DNA of 12,926 nt from Deltaproteobacteria bacterium. GTDB taxonomy: Bacteria > Desulfobacterota > Binatia > Binatales > Binataceae. The DNA lies in the NCBI GenBank assembly GCA_021799555.1, contig JAJZAG010000071.1, positions 1 through 12,926 on the forward strand. Reading direction: 5' to 3'. Within the stretch, counting starts at the first letter, position 1. Every line of letters starts with the position of its first letter. A program made the position numbers and the translations under genes. Below the pieces are notes generated by a model that was not told the origin of the DNA, did no database searches, and was given only the letters and a program-made list of their open reading frames with translations. Below, one piece after another: positions 1 to 8,388 of the stretch.

Positions 1-642
1 AGCAAGCATTATGCCGGTCAGCATTTCCCACGATCCCAGCGCGGTCTCCGTGCAAATAAATGGTATCTCGCGCAAGTGCGGAATAAACGCAGCCATTGAA
101 GCGGCCATCGCCGCTAATGAGAAATGCGAATGCGCTACCAATCCCCGGCTGCCACCGATCAAGAGAGCTGGATCGGTAGCGCGCCGAGCAGTGCCAGTCT
201 CGGAATAGTCACCCGTCAACTCACTGCGGACGACATGCCGCGTGGGACCGGCAGCCACAGGACCGATCACACAAGATGCCTTTGCTTGCGCGAGCTGGGT
301 TTCGAGTTGCCCACCACCCGCAATCGGGTCGGCGAGGAAGACGCACCGCCCCGCGAACCATCCCGCCACGGACAGCATCAAAGCCTCGGCCGGGTCCGGC
401 TCGACGATAGCGATTGTTCCAGACAGGTTCGCACCCTGCATTCCACCCGCCAGCGCGAGACAGCGTTTCAGTAGCTGCCCATAACTGATTTCAACATCCC
501 GGTAAACGATCGCGAGGCGGTCTCCGGCCGCGGCGAATCGCTGTCGAAGCAGGCGGCCCAGCGGTTGCTGGGCGACGGGGACTCGGCGGGGGATGCCTGC
601 GGGCCAGTACCATGAGGGCAATGCACCGCCAACCTTCGACAT
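1..642 (-). CDS. ANL-superfamily acyl-CoA synthetase, N-terminal part (runs off left edge)
   Basis: Translating the minus strand from an ATG at 642 gives 214 codons with no stop up to the window edge. The N-terminus is typical of AMP-forming acyl-CoA synthetases: YWPAGIPRRV at residues 12-21, GDRLAIVYRDVEISYGQLL around 40-58, and IAIVEPDPAEALMLSVAGWFAG around 77-98, matching the usual 'valylpnspefvia..g.l.aG' block. Such enzymes activate a carboxylic acid with ATP and load it onto CoA in the cytoplasm. The start lies 2 nt after the stop of the upstream molybdenum subunit, so translational coupling and one operon are likely; an AGG 7 nt upstream can serve as ribosome binding site. Oddity: where the family has its Thr/Ser/Gly-rich P-loop ending in PKG, this protein reads DPALLIGGSRGLVAHSHF (157-174), lacking the Thr pair and the Lys. 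The frame stays open, so it is not an obvious pseudogene. The family call is fairly sure; substrate and activity are unknown. Confidence 0.75.
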   Translation of the reverse strand, partial: MSKVGGALPSWYWPAGIPRRVPVAQQPLGRLLRQRFAAAGDRLAIVYRDVEISYGQLLKRCLALAGGMQGANLSGTIAIVEPDPAEALMLSVAGWFAGRCVFLADPIAGGGQLETQLAQAKASCVIGPVAAGPTRHVVRSELTGDYSETGTARRATDPALLIGGSRGLVAHSHFSLAAMAASMAAFIPHLREIPFICTETALGSWEMLTGIMLA

Positions 643-644
643 GA

Positions 645-3497
645 CTACGCCTGAAACGCGGCCTTTTCGTACTCGATGTTCGTCTGCCTGTCCGTCTGGG
701 ATGGTGCCCAGCTAAACAGTGTATATTCGAAGTGCCTGTATCCTCCGGCAAAGTGCAAACCTTTGGGTGGACCCGGCAACAATCCATCTTGAGGCATGCC
801 CTTGGGATGCTGATAGGGCTCCCACGCATGGTAAATGACAAGTTGATCGGGGCGAACGCATGCAGTCAGTTTCGCTCTGACCAAGAACTCTCCATAGTCA
901 TTAAACACACGGATGAAGTCATGGTCGGTGATTCCTTTTTGGTGGGCGACGGCGTTGTTGACGAACGCGAATGGCTCACCGCGATGCAGTTTCAGCATCT
1001 CGGACGACGTATGCCAATTGGCGTGGATGCTCCATCGCACATGGCCTCCGGTGATTCTCAGCGGCTGATGGCCGCCAATATCCGGCGCATGCTTGTAACG
1101 GACCAGAGCCTCATCCGCCTCGACGAAGTACGGATGGTCAACGTAAAAGGCGATGCGCCGCGTGGTTGTCGCATAGGGAACCTTCCGCTCGACCTGATCG
1201 CGCATCGGCACGTGAACCTGCCCTGGCACCATGTCCGAACTTTGGCAGACGATACCGTGCCAGGGCGGACGTCCGCTCAGCCACGCCTTGCCGTTCTTGC
1301 GCAGGTTTTCAAGACTCAGATCCTCACCATCCAGACTGCTCAACCATCCCATTTCGCCGAGCGCCTCGAGACAATCGTCCACCATCCGCTCCTCGTCCGC
1401 ATTATTGTCTCCATAGCGTCCGCCATAGGTGGCGCGCCAATACAAATCATCGACGATTATTTCGCGATCTCCGGTTTTGTACTTTTCGATGCCTCGGGCT
1501 TTCAGATGCTTTGCGACACTGCGCAGCACGCCTAGCGCAATCTGCCGGTCCGACCGGGACTCGCCGAGCGGCGGCACAGACTGATCAGTGAAACAGAGTA
1601 ATCGGGTATCGGGCGTTGAGTACTTTACATCCGCATACTCATAATATGACGCCGACGGCAGGACATAATCGGCATATAGCCCGGTAGTACTCCAACGTGG
1701 GTCAAAGACGACGATCACTTCAAGCTTCGGCCACAGCGTCTTGAAATAGGTATTCATCCCGCCGCGATGGCGGCGCAGAGGATTCGATCCCGACACGAGC
1801 ATGGCGCGAGGTGTGACCTCCTCGTCGAATCCCTTCCACCACCCCTTCGCAACCGCATCTTCGGCGTATTCACTGATGGACCTTTTCGCGTACGGGTCGT
1901 GGAGATGCTGGTCCCAGACTTCCTTATATCCCGCGTGCCGGTACCACAGGAAAACACCGGGCGTGAGCACACCGGAAGCTTTGAGCCCCTCTCGTGTGGC
2001 GCCGTTTGCGGCTTCAACCGGCGGCATCGTGGGGTCCATCTTAAGCCGCGTCTTGTAGTCCTCCATCATCAACTGCGACAGCGTCGCTGCCGCTGCCACC
2101 GGGCGCTCCGACTCTATTACCTGCTTCGGCATTCCGGCGACCGCCGTCATCGAGGCTGCCGCCTCGGTGCCGGGCGACCAGCCCTGCGTGCCGGTACCGG
2201 GTTTGCCGATGCTCCCCGTCAGCGCGAGGATGTAGCAATACGAGCGTTCAAGCAGGTCGCCATGATAAAGTTTGCCCGTGATGAAGTTGATATATCCGAA
2301 TATCTTGCGGGGCGGACGGCACAGCTCCGCGACCCGGGCCAGCGTGTCCGGATGGACCCCCGACATCTTATGCACCTGTTCCGGCGTATAGTTCGCCAGG
2401 CGCTCCTTAAGTAGACTGAAGACTGTTCTGACTTCGAGCTTGCTGCCATCCTTGAGCGTGACGCCTTTACGGGCGTCGAGCGAATAGTCCGCAGCCATCT
2501 CGAGAGTGCCTTTCGGCATCTGTACGAGCTGGCCGGTCGCGCCGTCGATCGCGTAGAACTGCTCCGGGTCGCCGTCGTCGCGCAGGTCGGCGTCGCGCAG
2601 AAAGCGGCCGTCGTCGCTTCGGACCAGCACTGGACCGTCGGTCTGCTCCTTGACGAAGTGGGTATCGATCCAGCCGTTGTCGATCAGGATCTTCGCCACG
2701 CCGAGCCACAGCGCAGGATCCGCCGACCAGTCGACTGGCACCCAGATGTCGGCGAATTGGCATGACGGGTTCTTGTCGGGCGCGACCGCGATTATCTTTG
2801 CGCCGCGGTATCGGGCTTCCAGAAGATAATGAATATCCGGGATGTTGGCGTACACCGGGTTGGACATCAGGATTATGGTGTCCGGCAAAAACCAATTCTC
2901 GATTCCCGGCGCGTGATGCATCTCTCCGAATGTGAGCCACTGGCCAACCTTGAAGTCGCCGGTGACAAAGTCCAGATCAAAGCTGACGCCGCCGAGCAAC
3001 GAGGTGATGCCCGTGGTCGAGCCTTCCGCGGCGCCGCGAAACACTCCGATGCCATTGGCCGCGTGATCGTCGATGAGCGCTTTGGCGCCATACTTCTCAA
3101 TGACATCGGCAAGCTTGCCGCCGATCTCGTCAAACGCCTGGTCCCATGACAGTTTCTCCCATTTTCCGCTGCCACGCTCGCCGCTGCGCTTCATCGGATA
3201 CAGCACGCGGTCGGGACCGTACATCGCGCGCGAGTGCTGATAGCCCTTCTGGCATCCGCGCGGATTATAATCGGGCACCTTCGAGTCCGGATCGGTAAAC
3301 TCAGGATAGGTGCATGAGATTTCTTCGCGGACTACTTTCCCCTCTTTCACGTAGATGCGAAACGGACAACTGCCCGGATAGCAGTTCACCCGGTGAGTGC
3401 CCCACTTGCAGCTATCCCATTGAAAGTATTGGCGCTGCGCCTCGTTTGCGTCCGGTGTCGGCGCCAAGCCGGTAGCCTGGTCGGATGCCTTTGCCAT
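645..3497 (-). CDS. Type II DMSO reductase-family molybdopterin catalytic subunit (EbdA-like), paralogue 2
   Basis: This is a 950-residue molybdenum-bis-MGD oxidoreductase alpha subunit. Near the N-terminus it has the type II FS0 cluster pattern His35-x3-Cys39-x4-Cys44 with Cys82 in GCQKG. Asp181 in TGDF sits where EbdA has its Mo-ligand Asp223. Lys409 in GKLYHGDL matches EbdA Lys450. SGSNPLRRHRGGM ends at Met581, and the last 130 or so residues form the MGD-binding C-terminal domain (GLHFAGGYRH). Relatives hydroxylate alkyl carbons with water (ethylbenzene, p-cymene, steroid C25) and pass electrons to an Fe-S beta subunit. There is no twin-arginine signal peptide, unlike EbdA, so a cytoplasmic location is predicted. 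The ATG at 3497 follows AAGAGG by 8 nt, which supports the start. By eye it is about two-thirds identical to the gene upstream at 3516-6374, and both probably use the single beta subunit at 6371-7456. The family call is secure; the substrate is not known. Confidence 0.93.
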   Translation of the reverse strand: MAKASDQATGLAPTPDANEAQRQYFQWDSCKWGTHRVNCYPGSCPFRIYVKEGKVVREEISCTYPEFTDPDSKVPDYNPRGCQKGYQHSRAMYGPDRVLYPMKRSGERGSGKWEKLSWDQAFDEIGGKLADVIEKYGAKALIDDHAANGIGVFRGAAEGSTTGITSLLGGVSFDLDFVTGDFKVGQWLTFGEMHHAPGIENWFLPDTIILMSNPVYANIPDIHYLLEARYRGAKIIAVAPDKNPSCQFADIWVPVDWSADPALWLGVAKILIDNGWIDTHFVKEQTDGPVLVRSDDGRFLRDADLRDDGDPEQFYAIDGATGQLVQMPKGTLEMAADYSLDARKGVTLKDGSKLEVRTVFSLLKERLANYTPEQVHKMSGVHPDTLARVAELCRPPRKIFGYINFITGKLYHGDLLERSYCYILALTGSIGKPGTGTQGWSPGTEAAASMTAVAGMPKQVIESERPVAAAATLSQLMMEDYKTRLKMDPTMPPVEAANGATREGLKASGVLTPGVFLWYRHAGYKEVWDQHLHDPYAKRSISEYAEDAVAKGWWKGFDEEVTPRAMLVSGSNPLRRHRGGMNTYFKTLWPKLEVIVVFDPRWSTTGLYADYVLPSASYYEYADVKYSTPDTRLLCFTDQSVPPLGESRSDRQIALGVLRSVAKHLKARGIEKYKTGDREIIVDDLYWRATYGGRYGDNNADEERMVDDCLEALGEMGWLSSLDGEDLSLENLRKNGKAWLSGRPPWHGIVCQSSDMVPGQVHVPMRDQVERKVPYATTTRRIAFYVDHPYFVEADEALVRYKHAPDIGGHQPLRITGGHVRWSIHANWHTSSEMLKLHRGEPFAFVNNAVAHQKGITDHDFIRVFNDYGEFLVRAKLTACVRPDQLVIYHAWEPYQHPKGMPQDGLLPGPPKGLHFAGGYRHFEYTLFSWAPSQTDRQTNIEYEKAAFQA

Positions 3498-3515
3498 TGT
3501 GCATGCCTCTTGGAG

Positions 3516-6374
3516 CTATAGCTGCAAATCCGCCTTTTCGAACTCGATGTTGGTCTGACGGTCGGACTGTGAAGGCGCCCAGTTCCAAAGCGTGTATTCG
3601 TAATGGCGATATCCCCCCGCGAAATGCAGCCCCTTGGGCGGCCCGGGAAGCAGCCCGTCGTAGGGCATCCAGTTGGGATACTGATAAGGTTCCCACGCGT
3701 GGTAGATAACCAGTTGGTCGGGACGCGTGCATGAACTGACTTTTGCTCTGACTATGAACGATCCATAATCGTTGGAAACACGGATATAGTCATGGTCCGC
3801 TACGCCTTTCTGGCGGGCGACGGTTTCGTTGATGAATGCGAAGGGCTCGCCGCGATGCAGTTTCAACATTTCATACGACACCACCCAGTTCGAGTGAATG
3901 CTCCAGCGCAGATGGCCGCTGGTCAGACGCAGCGGCTGCCCACCCCCGATGTTGGGCGGTTGCTTATAGCGCACCAGGTGCTCGTCGGCTTCGATGAACC
4001 ACGGATGGTCGAGGTATAACTCCATCCGTCGCGTAGTGGTCGCGTACGGCACCTTTTGCTCGAGCTGATCGCGGAAGGGCCAAAAAATATCGCCTGCAAC
4101 CATGTCCGAGTTCTGGACGACGGTCGCGTGCCAGGCGGGGCGCCCGGTCAGCCAGGCTTTCCCGTTCTTGCGAAGATTGCCGATCGTGAGTTCCTCGCCA
4201 TCAAGGCTCTCGAACCAGCCCATCTTTCCAAGCGCCTTAAAGGTGTCGTTTACCAGCATCTCCTCGTCTTCGACGGTTTCGCCGTAGCGGCCTCCAAAAG
4301 TAGCGCGCCAGTAGAGATCCTTGACTACGATCTCCCGATCGCCGGACTTGTATTTTTCGACACCTCGCTTGAGGAAATGCTCCTGCATGCGCTTGAGCAG
4401 AGCGAGCGTAATCTGCCGGTCGGATCTGGACTCGCCTAGCATCGGCACGGTCTCGTCCGTGAATGTGCTGAAGCGGGTCGCCGGCGTCGAGTACTTCGAA
4501 TCCGCATACTCATAGAATGACGCGGCCGGCAGAATGTAGTCGGCGTACAGCCCCGTCGTGCTCCAGCGCGGATCCAGCACCACGATGCACTCGAGCTTCG
4601 GCCACATGGTCTTCAAGTAAGTGTTCATGCCGCCGCGGTGGCGGCGGAGCGGATTCGATCCTGATACCAACAGTCCCTTGGGACTGATCTCCTTGGCGGG
4701 CCGAACAAACCCTTTCCACCAGCCGTTGGCGAGCGATTCCTCTGCGTATTCGCTGATTTTCCTAGGCGCGTTCGGATCGTCGAGGAACTTGTCCCACACC
4801 TCCTTGTACCCCGCGTGGTGATACCACAACCAAACCGGCGGCGAGAGCGTGCCGCCCGCTCTGAGACCTTCGCGGAGCGCACCCAAAGCAGCCTCGGCCT
4901 GTGGCATCGTCGGGTCCATTTTGAACTGCGTCCGATAGTCCTCCTGTATCTTCTGCGCCATGTTCATCGCGTGAAGCATCGGATCGCCGGTCTCGAGCAC
5001 CTCATTGGGCATCCCGCCAACGACTGCGGCGCCGCCGATATACTCAGCTCCTGCTGACCATCCCCGCGATCCCGTGCCGGCCTTCCCGACGTTTCCAGTC
5101 AGCGCGAGCATGTAGCAGTAGGAACGCTCGAGAAGATCGCCGTGGTAGAGCTTGCCGGCATTCCAATTGACGAACACGAAGACCTTGCGCGGGGGTTTGA
5201 CCAACTCGGCCAACTGGGCAAGCTGGTCCGGGTGGACGCCGGATATTTCGTGGACCTTTTCCGGTGTGTATTCAGCGACGCGCTTCCTCAGCAACTCGAA
5301 GACCGTTGTCACCTCGACCGGTTTCTTGTCCTTGAGCGTAATCTTGCAGGCGCCCTCGAGCGCATAGTCAAACGACATTGCAAGCGTGCCTTTGGGCAGT
5401 GGCTCGGGCTTGCCGGTCGCGCTGTCGATTGCGAAGAACTGCTCCGCGTCCGCACCCTCCTCCAAGTCGGACGCGCGCAAGAATTGCTGATTGTCCAAGC
5501 GGACCAGAACCGGGAGATCGGTCTGTTCCTTCATGAACTCGAGATCAAGCCATCCCTTCTCGATCAGGATTTTGCAGACCCCCAGCCAGATTGCCGGATC
5601 GGCGGACCAGTTGACCGGCAGCCACATATCCGCAAACTGGGCAGTGGCATTCTTGTCGGGCGCAATCGCAACCACTTTCGCACCGCGATAGCGCGCCTCG
5701 AGTATGTAGTGGATATCGGGAATGTTCCCATACGCGGGATTCGACAGAGCTATGATCGTGTCAGCGAGGAACCAGGTCTCGATTCCTGGAGCCTGCTGAA
5801 ATTGCCCGAAGGTCAGATACTGGCCGGGATTGAAATCACCGATGAGAAAATTGAGATCGTAGCTAACCCCTCCCAGGCGTGCCACGAACCCGGTCGCGGC
5901 ACCCTCGCCACCGCCGCGCAACACCCCGGCGCCATTGGTTCCATGGTCGTCGGAGAGCGCCTGCGGCCCATATTTCTGGATTATCTCGACAAATTTGCTG
6001 GCGATTTCATCGTAGGCCTGCTCCCAGCTAATCCGCTCCCACTGACCGCTGCCCCGATCGCCTTTGCGCTTCATCGGGTATACCAACCGGTCGGGACCAT
6101 ACATCGCTTTGGAGTGCTGGTAGCCTTTCTGACATCCACGCGGGTTGTAATCCGGTACTCGGTAATCGGGGTCGGTGAATTGGGGATAAGTACACGAAAT
6201 CTCCTCGCGGATTACCTGACCGTCTTTGGCATAGACACGGAATGGACAACTACCGGGATAGCAGTTGACGCGATGGGTTCCCCATCGGCATCGGTCCCAT
6301 TGCCAGTAATTCTGAGGGGCTTCAGCGACCGCCTGGCGGGCGGCGGGGTTCTCTTCGGTCTTGCGTTTGCTCAT
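3516..6374 (-). CDS. Type II DMSO reductase-family molybdopterin catalytic subunit (EbdA-like), paralogue 1
   Basis: This 952-residue catalytic subunit binds Mo-bis-MGD and one Fe-S cluster. Visible ligands are His34, Cys38, Cys43 and Cys81 for FS0 and Asp180 (IGDF) as probable Mo ligand. Lys408 (GKLYHGDL) corresponds to EbdA Lys450. The region of EbdA His192 reads DDHGTNGAG (142-150), so that His is probably not conserved, although His144 lies close by. SGSNPLRRHRGGM spans 571-583, and the C-terminus ends in the TDRxTNIE-like tail typical of this group (SDRQTNIEFEK). Its ATG overlaps the beta-subunit stop by 4 nt (ATGA), a sign of coupled translation and of a beta-alpha complex. No Tat motif or hydrophobic leader precedes the Fe-S domain, and the overlap leaves little room for an upstream start. 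The likely reaction is O2-independent hydroxylation or dehydrogenation of a hydrocarbon or isoprenoid side chain. Selenate, chlorate or dimethylsulfide activities occur in sister families and cannot be excluded from sequence alone. Confidence 0.93.
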   Translation of the reverse strand: MSKRKTEENPAARQAVAEAPQNYWQWDRCRWGTHRVNCYPGSCPFRVYAKDGQVIREEISCTYPQFTDPDYRVPDYNPRGCQKGYQHSKAMYGPDRLVYPMKRKGDRGSGQWERISWEQAYDEIASKFVEIIQKYGPQALSDDHGTNGAGVLRGGGEGAATGFVARLGGVSYDLNFLIGDFNPGQYLTFGQFQQAPGIETWFLADTIIALSNPAYGNIPDIHYILEARYRGAKVVAIAPDKNATAQFADMWLPVNWSADPAIWLGVCKILIEKGWLDLEFMKEQTDLPVLVRLDNQQFLRASDLEEGADAEQFFAIDSATGKPEPLPKGTLAMSFDYALEGACKITLKDKKPVEVTTVFELLRKRVAEYTPEKVHEISGVHPDQLAQLAELVKPPRKVFVFVNWNAGKLYHGDLLERSYCYMLALTGNVGKAGTGSRGWSAGAEYIGGAAVVGGMPNEVLETGDPMLHAMNMAQKIQEDYRTQFKMDPTMPQAEAALGALREGLRAGGTLSPPVWLWYHHAGYKEVWDKFLDDPNAPRKISEYAEESLANGWWKGFVRPAKEISPKGLLVSGSNPLRRHRGGMNTYLKTMWPKLECIVVLDPRWSTTGLYADYILPAASFYEYADSKYSTPATRFSTFTDETVPMLGESRSDRQITLALLKRMQEHFLKRGVEKYKSGDREIVVKDLYWRATFGGRYGETVEDEEMLVNDTFKALGKMGWFESLDGEELTIGNLRKNGKAWLTGRPAWHATVVQNSDMVAGDIFWPFRDQLEQKVPYATTTRRMELYLDHPWFIEADEHLVRYKQPPNIGGGQPLRLTSGHLRWSIHSNWVVSYEMLKLHRGEPFAFINETVARQKGVADHDYIRVSNDYGSFIVRAKVSSCTRPDQLVIYHAWEPYQYPNWMPYDGLLPGPPKGLHFAGGYRHYEYTLWNWAPSQSDRQTNIEFEKADLQL

Positions 6375-7456
6375 GAGCGTTGCACCTTTCCGGCTTGTGC
6401 CGCGCCCTCACCGATAGGATCCACGGGGGCTTCGACTTTGAGCGGAGCAAAAGCGTCGGCCCATTTGTAGATGATCAGAAGATCCATCAACTCCGACGGT
6501 TCGCCGCGCTCGGCGCGCGCGCGATGCTCCTTGAGTGTCAACATCGCCTGGTCAAGCCCCGGGCCGAAGTATTTGCGGAGCAGATCGGCTGGAATGTCAG
6601 CTTGCCCGGTCGGCCGGTTGTCTGGTCCAAAGGTCGTGGGCCGAATGAATGGGGGAACGTAGTACACGTTCGGGCCGGTCTTGAAATCCGGCCGCAGCGG
6701 CAACGCGACCTTATATTCGTTAACCAGTTTCGATACGAAGCTTGCCTTGTCGTCCAGGTATCCGAAGTACATCCCGCGGGCCGGACAACTCTTTGCGCAA
6801 ACCGGAGCGTACTGATGTTCCACGCGTCCGACGCAGAAGTCGCACATCTCGTAGGCGCCCGACTCGAGATTTTCCATCGGAATCTTGTAGGGGCATGAAG
6901 CGGCGCACAATCCGCACTCGTCGCACGAGCCCGCGTCGATCATTACGATTCCGTCTTTCTCGCGCTTGTGCATTGAGGACTTATGTCCGTTGCCCCTGGC
7001 GGGGTCTTTGCCGCCGCCGCGCGCAAAGTGCTCCTGGCAGGCTGCTATGCACGGCGCGTCCGTGCAGTGATTGCAAAGCCGCGGCATATAGAAGAAGTAC
7101 CCGTTCGGCCATTCGCCGCCGCCCTGGTCTTCTTCCCATATTGGACCCCATTTGACCGGCTCTCGGGTTTCCCGGGTCACTGGATGCAGATACTTCGTGC
7201 CTACCGGCGAGGTGTAAACCTCGTTCCAGTTGAACTCCCAGGTGCCTCCGTAATCGCGCACCCTGTCGGGCACCTTGCGCCCCATCTCCATCCAGCCCTT
7301 GGGCCATCCTTCGCCCGGCTTGGTCTCACACCAGATATAGCGGAGCATCTCGGTGCCGGGATGGTTAAGGCGGTGAGTGCTGCACGCGACGGTACAAGTC
7401 TGACAGCCGATGCACTTGTCGAGATTGATCACCATCGCAAGTTGCCGTTGAGACAT
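6371..7456 (-). CDS. Four-cluster Fe-S electron-transfer beta subunit (EbdB/NarH type)
   Basis: This 361-residue ferredoxin-like subunit should carry electrons from the molybdenum subunit towards an acceptor. Four cysteine groups are visible: C15/18/21/25 (CIGCQTCTVAC), C128/131/136/140 (CNHCTDAPCIAAC), C178/181/184/188 (CDECGLCAASCP) and C205/208/220/224. The tail YKVALPLRPDF...NVYYVPPF (around 249-267) closely resembles EbdB (KVALPLHAEY...NVFYVPPL), which places it with the hydrocarbon dehydrogenases. Two features are odd. Cys181 occupies the place of NarH Trp220 and an EbdB Tyr, where those proteins have a [3Fe-4S] cluster. About 17 extra Gly/Lys-rich residues follow C140 (around 145-163). 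The start ATG at 7456 has GAGAGGG 7 nt upstream. It is the first gene of the operon and overlaps paralogue 1 by 4 nt. No haem-binding gamma subunit or TorD-like chaperone gene is seen in the window, so the electron acceptor is open. Confidence 0.93.
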   Translation of the reverse strand: MSQRQLAMVINLDKCIGCQTCTVACSTHRLNHPGTEMLRYIWCETKPGEGWPKGWMEMGRKVPDRVRDYGGTWEFNWNEVYTSPVGTKYLHPVTRETREPVKWGPIWEEDQGGGEWPNGYFFYMPRLCNHCTDAPCIAACQEHFARGGGKDPARGNGHKSSMHKREKDGIVMIDAGSCDECGLCAASCPYKIPMENLESGAYEMCDFCVGRVEHQYAPVCAKSCPARGMYFGYLDDKASFVSKLVNEYKVALPLRPDFKTGPNVYYVPPFIRPTTFGPDNRPTGQADIPADLLRKYFGPGLDQAMLTLKEHRARAERGEPSELMDLLIIYKWADAFAPLKVEAPVDPIGEGAAQAGKVQRS

Positions 7457-7493
7457 GGCACTGCCCTCTCAATCATGCGCGGAGGTTTAGGGA

Positions 7494-7515
7494 CTTCGGA
7501 TTCGTTGGTCCGAAG
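7494..7515. promoter_or_regulatory. Inverted repeat upstream of the molybdenum-enzyme operon
   Basis: CTTCGGA (7494-7500) and TCCGAAG (7509-7515) form a perfect 7-bp inverted repeat with an 8-nt spacer, 38-59 nt upstream of the beta-subunit ATG. It could be a regulator site or a hairpin in the leader. I could not find a convincing -35/-10 pair beside it. A 7-bp repeat can occur by chance in about 1 kb of GC-rich sequence, so this is a weak call supported mainly by its position. Confidence 0.3.
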
Positions 7516-8369
7516 GCCACAGCCATAGTTACAAATGTATCCACTCGCGCTCCGGCGCTGGGTTACGTCCAACCGGATCGCCGCGCCAATACCGCTCAGG
7601 TTGTGTCCGCGATCATGAGCCAACCTCGCAATTTCGATGGATTCGAGTCTCGACGCGTTCTTAACGCCTTGGCGCTTTTTCCTCGCCCAAGTAATCGCGC
7701 CGGCGTTCACCGGCTTCGATGCATCCGCCGCTGCGCGCTACAGTCCTGCGCGGCGGGTGAGACAACTACTTCTTACGGCGGAGCATCACGCGGGAAAAAC
7801 ACCGGCACAACCTCCGATGACAAATGCGGCGATCCGAACTGCTTCAACCCTGAATGACGGGACGAAAAACCCATACCGTCCAGCCCGGAAAACTCCATTG
7901 GCTGCGCGCAGACGCCGGTCACGTCGGTCATGCAGCGCGCGTGCCATAAGCTCTCACGTCGCCGGCCATAGTATTTCCTGTCGCGACGCGCCCTAATCCG
8001 CCGCAACTGTTGCTATTGGTTACAATCCGGTGGAGCGATCCGCGTCAATTGGGGTCAACGGCATCATCGCGAGTGCCGACACTGCGTCGGTAGCGGGCAG
8101 GTTGAGGGCGGCTGAACCGCAGACGAACGCGGCAATTGCCGCTTGTGGTGACCTACCGACTGTTAGGTTGATTCTCGGGAGATCTAATCGATTCGTGCCC
8201 GTCGGACCGGACGGACCTGCGTGAGAGCTGGCCGGCGAACGTTGCTCGCGCGGAGTTGGCCCGGCAACCTCCAGATCCGGGACCCCTTTCGCCGCTGCCG
8301 GCGGACGGTAATCAAATCACTCCATCCGAGCGATCGACAATAGAGGACTATCGATGATGCACCGAGGAT

Positions 8370-8388
8370 AACGAGGCCCAACCTCGTT
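8370..8388 (-). terminator. Possible hairpin after the Ldi-like gene
   Basis: AACGAGG and CCTCGTT form a perfect 7-bp stem with a 5-nt loop, 64 nt past the stop of the Ldi-like gene in its direction of transcription. The following bases on the minus strand are not T-rich, so an intrinsic terminator is not proven. It may be only a 3'-end stabilising hairpin. Confidence 0.28.

Noticed and set aside
732..1535. Long plus-strand open frame (267 codons) opposite the second alpha gene
   Set aside because: It is the mirror of a strongly conserved molybdenum subunit; such antisense frames are common in GC-rich genes and the product matches no family.
645..6374. Nitrate reductase (NarG) identity for the alpha genes
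   Set aside because: FS0 spacing (C-x4-C rather than NarG C-x3-C), shorter length and the EbdA/EbdB-like beta tail fit the hydrocarbon dehydrogenase side of the type II family better.
5142..6470. Plus-strand open frame of 442 codons opposite the first alpha gene
   Set aside because: It lies fully over the Fe-S and Mo-binding coding sequence, which carries clear family motifs. The frame shows no domain and has no promoter context.
7429..7710. 93-codon minus-strand ORF overlapping the beta-subunit start
   Set aside because: It overlaps the well-supported beta gene in another frame, and its sequence resembles no family.
7773..8006. 77-codon minus-strand ORF in the 1-kb gap
   Set aside because: No good ribosome binding site seen, no recognisable motif, and composition like translated non-coding DNA.
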